Source of the DNA: Devriesea agamarum
GTDB taxonomy: Bacteria; Actinomycetota; Actinomycetes; Actinomycetales; Dermabacteraceae
DNA: 64,000 bases
Assembly: GCF_900070355.1 (NCBI RefSeq)
Contig: NZ_LN849456.1
Coordinates: 2,588,238-2,652,237, forward strand
Direction: 5' to 3'
Shown: piece after piece, positions 45,427 to 55,081 of the stretch
Position numbering within the stretch: position 1 is the stretch's first letter
Layout of the letters: each line of letters opens with the position of its first letter
Translations under genes and position numbers: made by a program
Notes under the pieces: model-generated
Seen by the model: only the letters and a program-made list of their open reading frames with translations
What the model was told of the DNA's origin: nothing
Databases searched by the model: none

Positions 45427-46488
45427 CTAGCTACCCTCACCCGCGAATAGCACCACGACACGGTCAGGGCGGGCGGTGGCTTTCGTAGCCCAGGTGGCAT
45501 CCTGAGAAGATCGGTTCCACACCCGATGCTGGTATGCCACCAGGGTGACGTGGTAATTGGCGGCTTCAGCCACCGCCCAGTTCGCGAGCGCCCATCCAAG
45601 ACGTTGATCATGTCCCGGGTCAATGACCAGGGCCGTTGCGCCGCTACCCGTGGGAACTGGCACCGAGTCGGTGGCGAACACCTCTGAGGCTGCGGCGAGA
45701 TTCGTCCGGACTGAGGTGCCAAGCCGCCGCGGGAACTGGCGCTGAACTTCTTTCTCCAAGGCTCGAGGGTCCGACGGCCCGGATGCCGGTGCCAGGTCGC
45801 AGGTCAGTTCTGGTCCGGACTCGCCGGTGAGAGCGGACGCAAAGAGCCGACCTTCCACTTCGTGATCTGCGTAGGCATCGGGGAATGCAGAGCGCTGCAC
45901 CTTCTGGGCGGCCACCGTGATCGGCATGGACTCGTATCCCTTGATCTTCACCAAGCCGTCGTAAAACTTATTGGTGGAATAAATCGGGTCCAGAATCTGC
46001 TGCGGGGTACCCCAACCTTGCGAGGGGCGTTGTTGAAACAGGCCTAACGAGTCGCGGTCGCCGTGCTCAATATTGCGCAGCTGAGACTCCTGATAGGCCG
46101 TGGCTAAGGCGATGGTCCCGGCACGTGGCGGAAGATTGCGGTCCACGCCGGTGGCGACGATCAATGCCGCGTTGGAGGTCTGCTCAGTGTCATACGAATG
46201 GGAGGTTCCCAAACCGCGGGCCATGCAACGACCCGAGCGGATGCCGCTGTCGAATCTGGTTAACGCTGCCCAGGTGCCAAGTCCAACCAACACCAGCACC
46301 AGTGCAAAACAACTGATGGTGAGGCACGGTCCACCTCGTCGCCGTCGAGATCCGGAGCCTGAGCCAGAACCTTTCTGCCGACTCGCGGCGGACTGCGATC
46401 CTGCTGAACGTTGCCGCCGGGGCGCACCCGATCCGCGCACTGCACGAGGGCGGTGCGCGGACCTGTTCTGGGGTGCGCTCGGCGTCAT
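45427..46488 (-). CDS. Membrane-anchored protein with lytic transglycosylase-like domain
   Basis: 353 residues. A basic disordered N-terminus (about 60 residues, GSGSGSGSRRRR) precedes one transmembrane helix (LTISCFALVLVLVGLGTWAAL, residues about 57-77), so the rest is outside. The exported part has a goose-lysozyme/SLT-like core: ATAYQESQL with the candidate catalytic Glu, GDRDSLGLFQQRPSQGWG, and PIYSTNKFYDGL. Similar actinobacterial proteins are often mislabelled heavy metal transporters. The ATG is one base after the dapD stop, so the two are cotranscribed. Peptidoglycan as target is inferred from the fold. Confidence 0.78.
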   Translation of the reverse strand: MTPSAPQNRSAHRPRAVRGSGAPRRQRSAGSQSAASRQKGSGSGSGSRRRRGGPCLTISCFALVLVLVGLGTWAALTRFDSGIRSGRCMARGLGTSHSYDTEQTSNAALIVATGVDRNLPPRAGTIALATAYQESQLRNIEHGDRDSLGLFQQRPSQGWGTPQQILDPIYSTNKFYDGLVKIKGYESMPITVAAQKVQRSAFPDAYADHEVEGRLFASALTGESGPELTCDLAPASGPSDPRALEKEVQRQFPRRLGTSVRTNLAAASEVFATDSVPVPTGSGATALVIDPGHDQRLGWALANWAVAEAANYHVTLVAYQHRVWNRSSQDATWATKATARPDRVVVLFAGEGS

Positions 46489-46489
46489 G

Positions 46490-47455
46490 CTAGTTCGCGT
46501 GTAGGTCTGCGTTGAGCGAGACCGTTTGGCCGGAACGCGGAACAACTTCCACCGCCCCGGTCAGGGAATTGCGCCGGAACAGCAGGTTCGAGACCCCGGA
46601 CAGTTCGCGTGCCTTAACGGTCCGGGCTTCACCCGTGCCCTTGGCATCGGACAGGATGCGCACTTTGGTTCCGGCGGTGACGTACAGGCCGGCCTCGACC
46701 ACGCAGTCATCGCCGAGCGCAATTCCGATGCCGGCTTCAGCACCAACCAGGGACCGCTTGCCCACTCGTACCCGTTCAGTGCCGCCGCCGGAAAGCGTGC
46801 CCATGGTGGAGGCGCCACCGCCAATATCGGCCCCGTCTTCCACCACAACACCCTGCGAAATACGCCCTTCCACCATTGAGGTGCCTAGGGTTCCGGCGTT
46901 GAAGTTGACGAATCCTTCGTGCATGACGGTCGTGCCCTCGGCCAGATGAGCGCCCAGCCGTACTCGGTCGGCATCCCCGATCCGCACCCCGCTCGGAATG
47001 ACGTAGTCCACCATGCGGGGGAATTTGTCCACGCTATACACGGTGGGGGTGCGTCCGGCCGCTTTCAGGGCGAGCCGGGTGCGCTCAAAATCAACGGGTG
47101 AACAGGGCCCTTCAGAGGTCCACACCACGTTGGCGAGTGTGCCAAACAGGCCGTCAAGATTTAGGGAATTTGGTTGCACCAATCGGTGGGAAAGCAAATG
47201 CAGTCGAAGGTATGCGTCCGCGGCATCTTTCGGGGGATCTTGTAGCGTGATCCGCGTCAGGGCAACCTCACGGCGCACACTGCGGGGGGCATCCTCATCG
47301 GCGCAGGCTTCAAGGTCGGCATACTGATCGGCATGGTGCGGAGTCTTAGGGCCGTCGCCAAGCTGAGGTGACGGATACCAAACGTCCAGGATGACGCCGT
47401 CGGTGGTCACGGTGGCCAGGCCCAGGCCCCAGGCGGTTTCAGGGGATGAAGTCAT
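46490..47455 (-). CDS. dapD: Tetrahydrodipicolinate N-succinyltransferase
   Basis: 321-residue cytoplasmic enzyme, succinyl-CoA-dependent step of the DAP/lysine route. It belongs to the long actinobacterial DapD type: N-terminal alpha/beta domain, then left-handed beta-helix hexapeptide repeats ([36 protein letters not shown]). [12 protein letters not shown] and the catalytic glutamate region in that loop are intact; C-terminal [12 protein letters not shown] is shared by family members. ATG 47455; upstream 55 bases separate it from the divergent dapE. Confidence 0.94.
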   Translation of the reverse strand: MTSSPETAWGLGLATVTTDGVILDVWYPSPQLGDGPKTPHHADQYADLEACADEDAPRSVRREVALTRITLQDPPKDAADAYLRLHLLSHRLVQPNSLNLDGLFGTLANVVWTSEGPCSPVDFERTRLALKAAGRTPTVYSVDKFPRMVDYVIPSGVRIGDADRVRLGAHLAEGTTVMHEGFVNFNAGTLGTSMVEGRISQGVVVEDGADIGGGASTMGTLSGGGTERVRVGKRSLVGAEAGIGIALGDDCVVEAGLYVTAGTKVRILSDAKGTGEARTVKARELSGVSNLLFRRNSLTGAVEVVPRSGQTVSLNADLHAN

Positions 47456-47510
47456 GGCAGCAGTGTAGAGGTGCGCGGGCAGGCGCCCCAGGATGCGGCA
47501 CAATCGGGGT

Positions 47511-48773
47511 ATGGCTCCACCCTCCGCGCACCAAAACTCCGCCTCCGAGTCCACATCCGCCGACTCCGCACTCTCCAAGCCCGTACTTTCCGAGTCTCCG
47601 CTGGCCAGCACCTCGCCTACCAGCCGTCGGTCCGCCGGTGCTGCATCTCCTGCCACGTTGCTCGTGGGCGCCAAACCAGCACCCGTTCTCGATCCGGCGG
47701 GTGACGTCGTGGATGTCACCCGGGACATTGTCAACATCGAATCGGTGTCGGGGAATGAAGGCCGGCTGGCGGATGCTGTTGAGGCAGTGTTGCGGTCCGC
47801 CGCGCACCTGCGCGTTGAACGTGACGGCGACACCGTGGTCGCTCGAACAAACCTTGGGCGGCCAACTCGGGTTGTGATCGCTGGGCACTTGGACACTGTG
47901 CCGCTGGCAGATAATCTCCCCGCCACATTTCGCACCCGTGACGGCATCGACGAACTAGTCGGACGCGGCACCGTGGATATGAAAGGGGGAGTGGCCTCGC
48001 AGCTTAAAGCCGCAGCACAGGTTCATTCTCCGGTGCACGACGTCACCTGGATTTTTTACGATCATGAAGAGGTAGCGGCGGAAGATAACGCGCTCACTCG
48101 CATCGCTGCCACCCGCCCCGAGCTGCTCGCAGGGGACTTCGCCATTTTGGGTGAGCCCACTGCCGGTGCAGTCGAGGGGGGCTGCAAAGGCACCATGCGG
48201 TGCGATATCCGAACTCGTGGGGTTGCCGCCCACTCGGCGCGCGATTGGGTGGGACACAACGCCATCCATGATCTCGCGCCAGTTCTGACCCGGCTCGCTT
48301 CATATACGGCTCGGGAGGTGACCATCGACGGGTTGGTCTACCGGGAGTGCTTGAATGCAGTGCGCATTAGCGGGGGTATCGCGGGCAACGTGATTCCCGA
48401 CGGGGCTTGCGTGACCGTGAACTATCGCTTCGCACCGGACCGCGATGTCGCCGCGGCTGAAGCCCATATCCGGGAGGTACTGGCCGGGCTGGATGTCGAG
48501 ATCACGGTCACGGACTCCGCTCCGGGCGCGCTGCCGGGGCTGTCACACCCGGTAGCGCAGGAATTCGTGACCGCGCTCGGGCCCGACGCGATGGTGCGCG
48601 CAAAACAGGGGTGGACGGATGTGGCTCGGTTCAGTGCACTGGGTGTTCCCGCGATCAATTTCGGGCCAGGGGATCCTTTGCTCGCGCACACCGACGATGA
48701 ACATGTGCCGCTCAGCCAGTTGCGTGAGTGCCACGATGTTTTGGTCACCTGGTTAACAGGTGGTGCTCGGTAG
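47511..48773 (+). CDS. dapE: Succinyl-diaminopimelate desuccinylase
   Basis: M20-family dizinc hydrolase, 420 residues, releasing succinate to give LL-diaminopimelate. Metal ligands: His in AGHLDTVP, bridging Asp in [10 protein letters not shown], Glu pair in [10 protein letters not shown], Glu in LGEPTAG, His near the end ([11 protein letters not shown]). Dimerisation-domain loop with GVAAHSAR is present. The first 60 residues form a Ser/Ala/Pro-rich low-complexity leader that the usual enzyme lacks; the catalytic domain begins near residue 62 ([17 protein letters not shown]). A later start cannot be excluded. Divergent from dapD. Confidence 0.94.
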   Translation: MAPPSAHQNSASESTSADSALSKPVLSESPLASTSPTSRRSAGAASPATLLVGAKPAPVLDPAGDVVDVTRDIVNIESVSGNEGRLADAVEAVLRSAAHLRVERDGDTVVARTNLGRPTRVVIAGHLDTVPLADNLPATFRTRDGIDELVGRGTVDMKGGVASQLKAAAQVHSPVHDVTWIFYDHEEVAAEDNALTRIAATRPELLAGDFAILGEPTAGAVEGGCKGTMRCDIRTRGVAAHSARDWVGHNAIHDLAPVLTRLASYTAREVTIDGLVYRECLNAVRISGGIAGNVIPDGACVTVNYRFAPDRDVAAAEAHIREVLAGLDVEITVTDSAPGALPGLSHPVAQEFVTALGPDAMVRAKQGWTDVARFSALGVPAINFGPGDPLLAHTDDEHVPLSQLRECHDVLVTWLTGGAR

Positions 48774-48782
48774 GCTCTGCCC

Positions 48783-49565
48783 ATGAAGACTTCCCTACAC
48801 GGCCCCTCGCCCGAGGACAGTTCTAGTCAGCTCCCCGAGCATGCGAATCAGGATTACCGCAAAGGCCCCGTTACTCTGCGTGGTTCGCAACGCCCGGTTC
48901 GCACCACGGATCAAAAGCTGCTGGAAGAAACTGGGCCCGCTGACTGGGTGCACGCTGATCCGTGGCGTGTGCTTAGGATTCAATCCGAGTTCGTGGAAGG
49001 GTTCGGTGCCCTGGCCGAACTGGGGCCAGCGATTTCGATTTTCGGTTCGGCCAGAACACCGGTGGACCACAAGCATTACGCGCTCGCTGAAGAGATTGCG
49101 CGCGGCATTGTGGATCTCGGTTATGCCGTGATCACCGGTGGTGGTCCCGGCATCATGGAGGCGGGTAACAAAGGCGCCAAAGAAGCTGGCGGTGTCAGCG
49201 TCGGGTTGGGTATCGAACTGCCCTTCGAGCAGGGGATGAACCAGTATGTCGAGCTTGGTGTTGATTTTCGGTACTTCTTTGCCCGCAAGACCATGTTCGT
49301 GAAGTATTCGCAGGGTTTTGTGGTGATGCCCGGAGGCTTTGGAACGTTTGACGAACTATTTGAAGCGCTCTGCCTCACCCAAACCCATAAGGTCCAAAAA
49401 TTCCCGCTGATTCTGGTGGGTGCGGACTATTGGAAGGGTCTGTTGGACTGGGTGCGCGACACCGTCGAGGTGTACGGTGCGGTGTCCCCGGGCGATATTG
49501 ATTTAGTGCGCGTTGCGGACAGCGCTCCGGAGGTGCTGGATATTCTTCGCGAGATCAAGCCGTGA
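48783..49565 (+). CDS. LOG-family Rossmann protein (cytokinin riboside monophosphate phosphoribohydrolase type)
   Basis: 260 residues of the TIGR00730 family. It has GGGPGIMEAGNKGAKEAGG and the catalytic PGGFGTFDELFEAL motif. Family members cleave nucleoside 5'-monophosphates (such as AMP or cytokinin ribotides) to base and ribose phosphate; the physiological substrate in this organism is unknown. The 80-residue N-terminal part (TLRGSQRPVRTTDQKLL) is the form typical of Actinomycetota. dapE ends 9 bases upstream and a small protein gene overlaps by 4 bases. Confidence 0.9.
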   Translation: MKTSLHGPSPEDSSSQLPEHANQDYRKGPVTLRGSQRPVRTTDQKLLEETGPADWVHADPWRVLRIQSEFVEGFGALAELGPAISIFGSARTPVDHKHYALAEEIARGIVDLGYAVITGGGPGIMEAGNKGAKEAGGVSVGLGIELPFEQGMNQYVELGVDFRYFFARKTMFVKYSQGFVVMPGGFGTFDELFEALCLTQTHKVQKFPLILVGADYWKGLLDWVRDTVEVYGAVSPGDIDLVRVADSAPEVLDILREIKP

Positions 49566-49831
49566 CGCTGCTGTTGCTCGCGGTGGCCATCGTGGTGGCG
49601 GTTCTCAGTGTTGCCGTGGCTACCGGTCGATTAGGGGACGGAATGCTACCCCCGTCGCCCCTGGGGCGTCGGCGAGTTGGTCGTCGGCGCGCCCGCTCAT
49701 GGCGCCGGGTGCCGCTGGGCCGGGACGAGTGGCTGAGCAGCCAAGGCGATGGCGTACAGGCAGCTCCGTCAGGCACCGGTTCGTCATGTATTGACCTAGC
49801 ACGACGCAGGATGCTTCCAGACCTGAGATAA
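49562..49831 (+). CDS. Small single-helix membrane protein, possibly truncated DivIVA-domain protein
   Basis: 89 residues: a GTG start overlapping the preceding stop (GTGA), a hydrophobic N-terminal helix (LLLLAVAIVVAVLSVAVATGRLG) and an Arg-rich tail. In many Actinomycetota a protein with the same sort of N-terminal helix followed by a DivIVA domain sits here, between the LOG gene and the DUF3117 gene. No DivIVA segment is found in any frame of the remaining sequence, so this copy has lost it or never had it. Confidence 0.5.
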   Translation: MTLLLLAVAIVVAVLSVAVATGRLGDGMLPPSPLGRRRVGRRRARSWRRVPLGRDEWLSSQGDGVQAAPSGTGSSCIDLARRRMLPDLR

Positions 49832-49870
49832 TAGGGCTGACAGATCTATTCCCTAAAGGAAGGCAGCCCC

Positions 49871-50041
49871 ATGGCCGCAATGAAGCCACGAACCGGTGAC
49901 GGACCGCTGGAGGTCGTGGAGGAGGGGCGCAGCATCATTATGCGGGTACCGCTGGAAGGCGGTGGACGCTTGGTGGTCGAGATCAACTCCTCAGAAGCGA
50001 CCGCGCTCCGCGACGCGCTTGAAGGCGTCATCAAGTCCTAA
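49871..50041 (+). CDS. DUF3117 small protein
   Basis: 56-residue protein, beginning MAAMKPRTGDGPLEVVEEGR and containing RVPLEGGGRLVVE, a near-invariant actinobacterial family. GGAAGG lies 8 bases upstream of the ATG. Function unknown; conserved position next to the O-methyltransferase and tatB supports a real gene despite its size. Confidence 0.9.
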   Translation: MAAMKPRTGDGPLEVVEEGRSIIMRVPLEGGGRLVVEINSSEATALRDALEGVIKS

Positions 50042-50351
50042 TCTCATCCGGGCCGTGCGCAGCCTGACCTCCCGTTGCGTGCAGTCCACCTCACCGGGAC
50101 CCGTAGAAGGCGACACCTCGCGACGATTCGGTCGCGCATTGCCATGGTGAAAGTCATGTGAGGCGCGCAGCGTCATCAGGTGCCGTCGCCTACGGGGCCC
50201 GGTTTTTTGTCGGGCTTATTCGTCTGGGTGGTCAGGGATTTGTTAGCGGTCAGGGATTTGTTATGGGTACTACGGGTACGGTGTTCGTCCCATCCGCGAT
50301 CATCTGCTGTGCGATAGGCAGCTCAGCCGCTATGCGATTGCGCTAGGCAGC
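50042..50351. repeat. Intergenic region with two short direct repeats
   Basis: 310 bases without a gene. GGTCAGGGATTTGTTA occurs at 50230-50245 and 50248-50263. TAGGCAGCTCAGC occurs at 50315-50327 and 50344-50356, the second copy entering the end of the O-methyltransferase gene. A weak stem GCCCG-GTTTTTTGT-CGGGC lies near 50200. Duplications look recent because copies are exact. Confidence 0.5.
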
Positions 50352-51020
50352 TCAGCGAGAATGTGCCGGGATGGTCCTCACAGCGGCTAGCAGCCCGTCC
50401 CCGGATGGGAGTAGCGCCGACATAAGATCGGGCGATTCCCGCACGGTTTTCAACAGTCCCCGGATACGGGTTGTGGTCTCGTCACGTGCCGCAGGGTCGG
50501 CCACCCGGTCATGGAAGAGCGCATGATCCATTACGAGGACACCGCCCGGCCTGAGCAAACGCACAGCCTGCGGCAGCAACTCCTCAGCGTCAGAGTCGTC
50601 AGCTGAAAAAACCACCATGTCGTATGCGCCCTCGGTCAGTCGGCCAAGAACAGTCAACGGCGCCCCGGCAATGGTGCGCACTCGGGCAGAGCGAATCCCC
50701 GCCTCGCAAAAAGCCTCCCGGGCAGCCCGCTGGTTTTCCACTTCGCGGTCAATAGTGGTGAGAACCCCGGCATCCCCCATACCTGCGAGGATGTACAGCG
50801 AGCCCACCCCAGCCCCGGTGCCGATTTCTACGGCTGCGGTCGCGCGGGTGGTGGCGGCCAGCAATCGCAAGGCAGCGCCGACTCCCTGATGCAAAGCAGC
50901 GGCGCCCAACTCTGCCCCGCGTTCGCGTGCCCGAGCGATGACCGAGGGGTCTAAGAACACTGCTTGCTCGTCCACGAACTCCTCGCAGTGTGCCCAACCT
51001 GCGGCTTTACCCGATGCCAT
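50352..51020 (-). CDS. O-methyltransferase, class I (CCoAOMT-like family 3)
   Basis: 222 residues. SAM motif EIGTGAGVGSLYIL, then LTTIDRE (motif II acid), DMVVFSADDSDAEELL and LRPGGVLVMDHALFHDRVADPA, as in Mycobacterium Rv1220c. Active enzymes read VFxDADK; here it reads VFSADDS, a small shift of the metal-ligand Asp, so the acceptor is uncertain. Divergent from tatB, the usual actinobacterial arrangement (often with sigE between). Confidence 0.88.
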   Translation of the reverse strand: MASGKAAGWAHCEEFVDEQAVFLDPSVIARARERGAELGAAALHQGVGAALRLLAATTRATAAVEIGTGAGVGSLYILAGMGDAGVLTTIDREVENQRAAREAFCEAGIRSARVRTIAGAPLTVLGRLTEGAYDMVVFSADDSDAEELLPQAVRLLRPGGVLVMDHALFHDRVADPAARDETTTRIRGLLKTVRESPDLMSALLPSGDGLLAAVRTIPAHSR

Positions 51021-51192
51021 GGATGCCTTCCCTCGCTGTGATGTCCTTAAAGGGTACAGGGTACGGGCCCGTTACGTACCGGCCGTTTGCTTGACCGGAC
51101 CGTGACCTTAAGGGCAGGAATGACGCTCATCCTGATCTGCCATAATGGACGCCGGGTGTCCGTCCCGCGAGGCGCGAGATTGAGGTGAGGCA

Positions 51193-51621
51193 GTGAGCAT
51201 TTTCGGGATCAGCGGCTGGGAGTTCGTTATCCTGCTGCTTGTTTTCCTGGTCGTCATTGGACCTCAGCGGTTACCCGAATACACCCGGCACTTGGTTGGC
51301 TTTGTGAAAAAGGCCCGCAAGTTTGTTGATGAATCTCGGTCCACCGTGGAAAACGAGATGGGGATCGCAGTTGAGGACCTCAAAAAATACGATCCCCGAC
51401 AGTTCGACCCACGCCGCATTGTGCGCGAAGCATGGGGCGACACCAATCCGGTGGAAGACCTGGTCAACGACACCAAGGGTTTGATGAGCTCATCGTCCTC
51501 GTCGGCGTCTGCATCGGCAGCCGGGGCGGCTTTGTTGGCCGCTGGCACCTATGACATCGACGGCGGTAGCACGGTTGAGGATAGTAACGGTCGGGCGCCG
51601 TTCGATCCCGAAGCAACCTGA
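51193..51621 (+). CDS. tatB: Twin-arginine translocase subunit TatB
   Basis: 142-residue membrane protein. One N-terminal helix (GWEFVILLLVFLVVIGPQRLPEY) with the conserved Gly-Pro hinge (IGPQRLP), then an amphipathic helix (VKKARKFVDESRSTVE) and a polar tail with a Ser/Ala run. With TatA and TatC it exports folded twin-arginine proteins; this window encodes two candidates, the cytolysin and the oligopeptide-binding lipoprotein. GTG start after GAGGTGAGG. Confidence 0.93.
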   Translation: MSIFGISGWEFVILLLVFLVVIGPQRLPEYTRHLVGFVKKARKFVDESRSTVENEMGIAVEDLKKYDPRQFDPRRIVREAWGDTNPVEDLVNDTKGLMSSSSSSASASAAGAALLAAGTYDIDGGSTVEDSNGRAPFDPEAT

Positions 51622-51805
51622 ACAGCTCCTGTTTTCCAAGCGAATGCGGCGCTACCAACGGTTCCAGAGTCATTATCTCTAGTTAAACCGCGGTCGTATC
51701 CTGCCCCATTGATCGTGTGGGCTACCAAGACTTGGTTGCGTGCGCTACCAAAACTGAATAGCCCAGATACCTGGCTGCGCAGCCTGCGTCGATACTCGGG
51801 CCGAT

Positions 51806-52942
51806 TTACTGCACGTTGAGGTTGAGTTTGCGACCGCCGAGCCCCCGCGGCATGTGCGCGAGCGTATCAGCCACCTGCCGCAAGGCGCGGGCGGCGGCGC
51901 ACTCAGGTGTTCCGATCACCACCGGAATCCCGGCATCGGCGCCTGCGCGCAGCTGAGGTTCAAGCGGGATCTGCCCGAGAACAGGCACCTCATAACCGAG
52001 CCGTGCCGATAGCGACTGCGCCACCCGTTGACCGCCACCCGAACCGAACACCTCAATGCGCTCGCCCCCCGGCGCATCCAACCAGCTCATGTTCTCCACC
52101 ACTCCAGCGACTTTCTGGTCAACGCCCGCGGCAAGTGACCCCACACGTTCGGCCACATCGGACGCAGTGGGCTGCGGGGTGGTGACCACCACCAGCTCAG
52201 CCCCCGGCAGCAATTGCGTCACCGAAATAGCGACGTCACCGGTCCCGGGGGGAAGATCGAGCAGCAGAACATCCAGATCGCCCCAGAACACATCGGTGGC
52301 GAACTGTTCAATGGCCCGGTGCAGTTTCGGGCCCCGCCACACCACCGCTTGCCCTGGCGGAACAAACATGCCGATGCTCATCACCTTCACACCGTGGCCG
52401 GTCGGCGGCATCAACAGGTCATCCACCTTAGTGGGCTGCTGGGTTATGCCCAGCATCGCCGGAATCGAGAAGCCGTGAATGTCGGCGTCGAGCACCCCGA
52501 CTCGTAGCCCGGATGCCGCCATCGCGGCGGCAAGGTTTGCGGTGACAGAGGATTTTCCGACCCCTCCTTTGCCTGAGCCGATCGCGAGCACACGGGTCAA
52601 TGAGGTAGGACGGTTGAAGGGGATATCCCGGGTGCCTCCGGCCGAGCGCAGCCGCTCCGTGAGGGCCTGGCGCTGCTCGGGGGTCATGGCGCCGAGGTCA
52701 ACATCCACCGTGCCCACCTCTGGCACAGCCGTGAGCGCTCGCTCCACGTCGGCGCGGATCCGCTCGCTCATCGGGCAGCCGGGAATAGTCAAAAGGATGC
52801 GGACCCTCACGTGGGTGCCCTCAACCTGGATCGATTCCACCATGTCCAAGTCGGTAATGGGACGGTGGATTTCAGGGTCGTGCACCGTAGCGAGGGCGGC
52901 CCGCAGATCGGCCTCAGAGGGTGCGGGTGCTGATGCGGTCAC
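51806..52942 (-). CDS. mrp: Iron-sulfur cluster carrier ATPase, Mrp/NBP35 family
   Basis: 378-residue cytoplasmic P-loop ATPase. N-terminal MIP18/DUF59 domain (residues 1-95; HDPEIHRPITDLDMV, LLTIPGCPMSERI) and Mrp domain with GSGKGGVGKSSVTANLA, DADIHGFSIP, LPPGTGD. The CxxC near residue 280-290 of many Mrp proteins is not visible: the region reads VVENMSWLDAPGG where others read MxxFxCPxCG. So cluster binding may be altered, as seen in other Actinomycetota. Start overlaps the DUF1003 gene stop by 4 bases. Confidence 0.92.
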   Translation of the reverse strand: MTASAPAPSEADLRAALATVHDPEIHRPITDLDMVESIQVEGTHVRVRILLTIPGCPMSERIRADVERALTAVPEVGTVDVDLGAMTPEQRQALTERLRSAGGTRDIPFNRPTSLTRVLAIGSGKGGVGKSSVTANLAAAMAASGLRVGVLDADIHGFSIPAMLGITQQPTKVDDLLMPPTGHGVKVMSIGMFVPPGQAVVWRGPKLHRAIEQFATDVFWGDLDVLLLDLPPGTGDVAISVTQLLPGAELVVVTTPQPTASDVAERVGSLAAGVDQKVAGVVENMSWLDAPGGERIEVFGSGGGQRVAQSLSARLGYEVPVLGQIPLEPQLRAGADAGIPVVIGTPECAAARALRQVADTLAHMPRGLGGRKLNLNVQ

Positions 52943-53709
52943 GGCGTCATCCCTTGGTTGTGATCGGTGGTGGCCGCGCTCACCGTGGAGGGCGCGGTCG
53001 GGTGTGGTTCCTGGTCGGTATGTAACGGCGGCGGGGCCTGAGACGCTGATCGGGAAGAGGCGTGCTCTGACGAGGGCTGGTCAATCAGTTGATTTTCTAT
53101 GCGCAGTTCGCGGCGCATCTCCTGGGCAAGTTCAGCCCGTAACTCAGCGATGAGCTCCTGGCGCAGTTGCTGGAAGTCTTCCCGCCACGCCTCGCGCATG
53201 TTCTCTTGGTCGGCGGTGTCGAGGTCAGACACGAGGTCGCGCAGTTCACTGCGCACAAAGTCTCTGGTTGCTACCTCCGATAGTGCCAAACGCAGCACGG
53301 CAATTTCGCGGGTGATGTAGTCGGTGGTGGCGTGGTTGCGTTCGTTGCGCTGCCGATCCTGTTCGGCCTGGACACGGTCGCGGTCATCCTGCCGGTTTTG
53401 TGCCAGCAGCAGCAGGGGGGCAGCGTACGATGCCTGCAGAGAGAGGATCAACGTTAACAGGGTGAAGTTCAAAGCCCGGGGGTCGAACTGCATCGACTCG
53501 GGTAGGAATGTGTTCCAGGCCAGCCAGACGGCACAGAAAATGGTCATCCCGACTAAGAACGCGGGTGTTCCCATAAACCGCGCGAACGTTTCGGAGACAC
53601 GTCCGAAGGCATCCGAGCGCGGACGCATTCGAGGCCACCATCGCAGGCGGGGCTGCTGCGGCGTGTCGATCGAATAGGTGCTTTTCTTGGCGCTCTTCTT
53701 ATCGGCCAT
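52939..53709 (-). CDS. DUF1003 membrane protein
   Basis: 256 residues. Two close hydrophobic helices (FLVGMTIFCAVWLAWNTF and LNFTLLTLILSLQASYAAPLLLL) followed by QNRQDDRDRVQAEQDRQRNERN, the DUF1003 signature. A long charged coiled-coil-like helix (about 130-205) and a disordered Ser/Pro/Thr tail follow. Function unknown. Middle gene of a three-gene operon with the CBS/MgtE-like protein (3 bases upstream) and mrp. Confidence 0.88.
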   Translation of the reverse strand: MADKKSAKKSTYSIDTPQQPRLRWWPRMRPRSDAFGRVSETFARFMGTPAFLVGMTIFCAVWLAWNTFLPESMQFDPRALNFTLLTLILSLQASYAAPLLLLAQNRQDDRDRVQAEQDRQRNERNHATTDYITREIAVLRLALSEVATRDFVRSELRDLVSDLDTADQENMREAWREDFQQLRQELIAELRAELAQEMRRELRIENQLIDQPSSEHASSRSASQAPPPLHTDQEPHPTAPSTVSAATTDHNQGMTP

Positions 53710-53712
53710 AGG

Positions 53713-55029
53713 TCACCCCCTCGTGGTGTTCGAGATCGCTCCAATATCGATGGAACCCGTAGTGGTCGCTGGTTCATCCTGCTCGCGCCAGTCCTCAGGA
53801 AGCACATGGTCGAGCACATCGTCCACGGTCACCGCGCCGAGCAGCTGCCCATGTTTATCGCACACCGCGATATTGACCAGGTTGTAGGTTGCCATTTGCC
53901 GGGTGACTTCGTGCAGCATGGCGTCGGGGCCGACCCAAACCCGGTCCGCATCCAGAATTTCACCGACGGGACGGTCGGGAGGTTCTCGCAGAAGATGCTG
54001 GAAGTGAACCATGCCGAGCATCTTGCCGGTGGGGGTCTCCATAGGTTGCCGACACACGTAGACCAAGGAGGCGAGAGCGGGGGAGAGCTCCTGCCGGGAG
54101 ATCATCGCCAAACAGTGCGCGATGGGGGTTTCGGGGGAGACGATCAGCGGCTCAGTCGTCATCATGCCGCCCGCCGTGTATTCGTCGTACGCCATCAGTC
54201 GGCGCACGTCTTCTGCTTCTTCCGGCTCCATCAGGCCGAGTAGCTGCTGTGCAACAGGTTCAGGGAGCTCCTGCACCACGTCGGCGGCGTCGTCAGGATC
54301 CATGGCATCCAGCACGTCGGCGGCCCGGTCGGAATCTAAACGGGTCATGAGATCCACGCGAATATCTTCGGGAAGCTCTTCGAGCACGTCGGCGAGACGT
54401 TCATCGGTCAGCTCCCCCGCAAGCTCAACCCGTCGTTTCGGATCGATCTCTTGGAAGATATCGCCGAGGTCTGCCGGACGCAGATCTTCATAGGAGGCGA
54501 GCAGAAGGGCCGCAGACTGTTCCTCCTGAGTGCCAAACAGACCGGTAACATCCGAGGCAGACACGGTGAAACTATCGTGACGACCAGTCAAGCGTGAGCG
54601 CAGCCCTCCGGTTCTGCGCCGCCGGATAAACAGTTTGGACACTTCCCAGTCACCACTGTGGCGACGGTCGAGAGCCACATCCTCAACGGTGGCTTCACCG
54701 GAGCCGTCGCTCAAACGCACTACGCGTTCAAGCAGGTCCCCAATCACCAGCTGCTCACTGCGCCGCTTTTCAAACCGGCGCATGTTCAGCAGCCCGGACA
54801 TAATGACTTGTCCCGCGTCGATCGAGGTGACCCGGGTGATCGGAAGGAACACCCGGCGCCGTCCCGACACCTCCACTACGAATCCGACCGCGCGCGCAGG
54901 TGTCGCCCGGGGCTGGGGCACCACGACAATGTCGCGGATTTTCCCGACGGAGTCCCCGATGGGGTCAAAGACAGTCGTTCCCACCAGTCGGGCGGCAAAA
55001 AATCTGCTGGTTGTGGCGATCACGCGCAC
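53713..55029 (-). CDS. MgtE N-domain and CBS-pair protein without transport domain
   Basis: 438-residue soluble protein. An N-terminal PRC-barrel-like region (residues 1-130; LVGTTVFDPIGDSVGKIRDIVV) precedes an MgtE_N superhelical domain (LGDIFQEIDPKRRVELAGEL, DVLEELPEDIRVDL, AADVLDAMDPDDAADVVQEL) and two CBS domains (MTTEPLIVSPETPI ... VTVDDVLDHVLP). The magnesium-channel membrane domain of true MgtE is absent, so it is likely a Mg2+/nucleotide sensor. It starts with GTG 55029. Such proteins with DUF1003 are a standard actinobacterial pair. Confidence 0.88.
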   Translation of the reverse strand: MRVIATTSRFFAARLVGTTVFDPIGDSVGKIRDIVVVPQPRATPARAVGFVVEVSGRRRVFLPITRVTSIDAGQVIMSGLLNMRRFEKRRSEQLVIGDLLERVVRLSDGSGEATVEDVALDRRHSGDWEVSKLFIRRRRTGGLRSRLTGRHDSFTVSASDVTGLFGTQEEQSAALLLASYEDLRPADLGDIFQEIDPKRRVELAGELTDERLADVLEELPEDIRVDLMTRLDSDRAADVLDAMDPDDAADVVQELPEPVAQQLLGLMEPEEAEDVRRLMAYDEYTAGGMMTTEPLIVSPETPIAHCLAMISRQELSPALASLVYVCRQPMETPTGKMLGMVHFQHLLREPPDRPVGEILDADRVWVGPDAMLHEVTRQMATYNLVNIAVCDKHGQLLGAVTVDDVLDHVLPEDWREQDEPATTTGSIDIGAISNTTRG

Positions 55030-55081
55030 AGCCTAACGCGCGGTCGGATGAAACCGGGAGTGAGGGCTCGGCTATCTGAGC

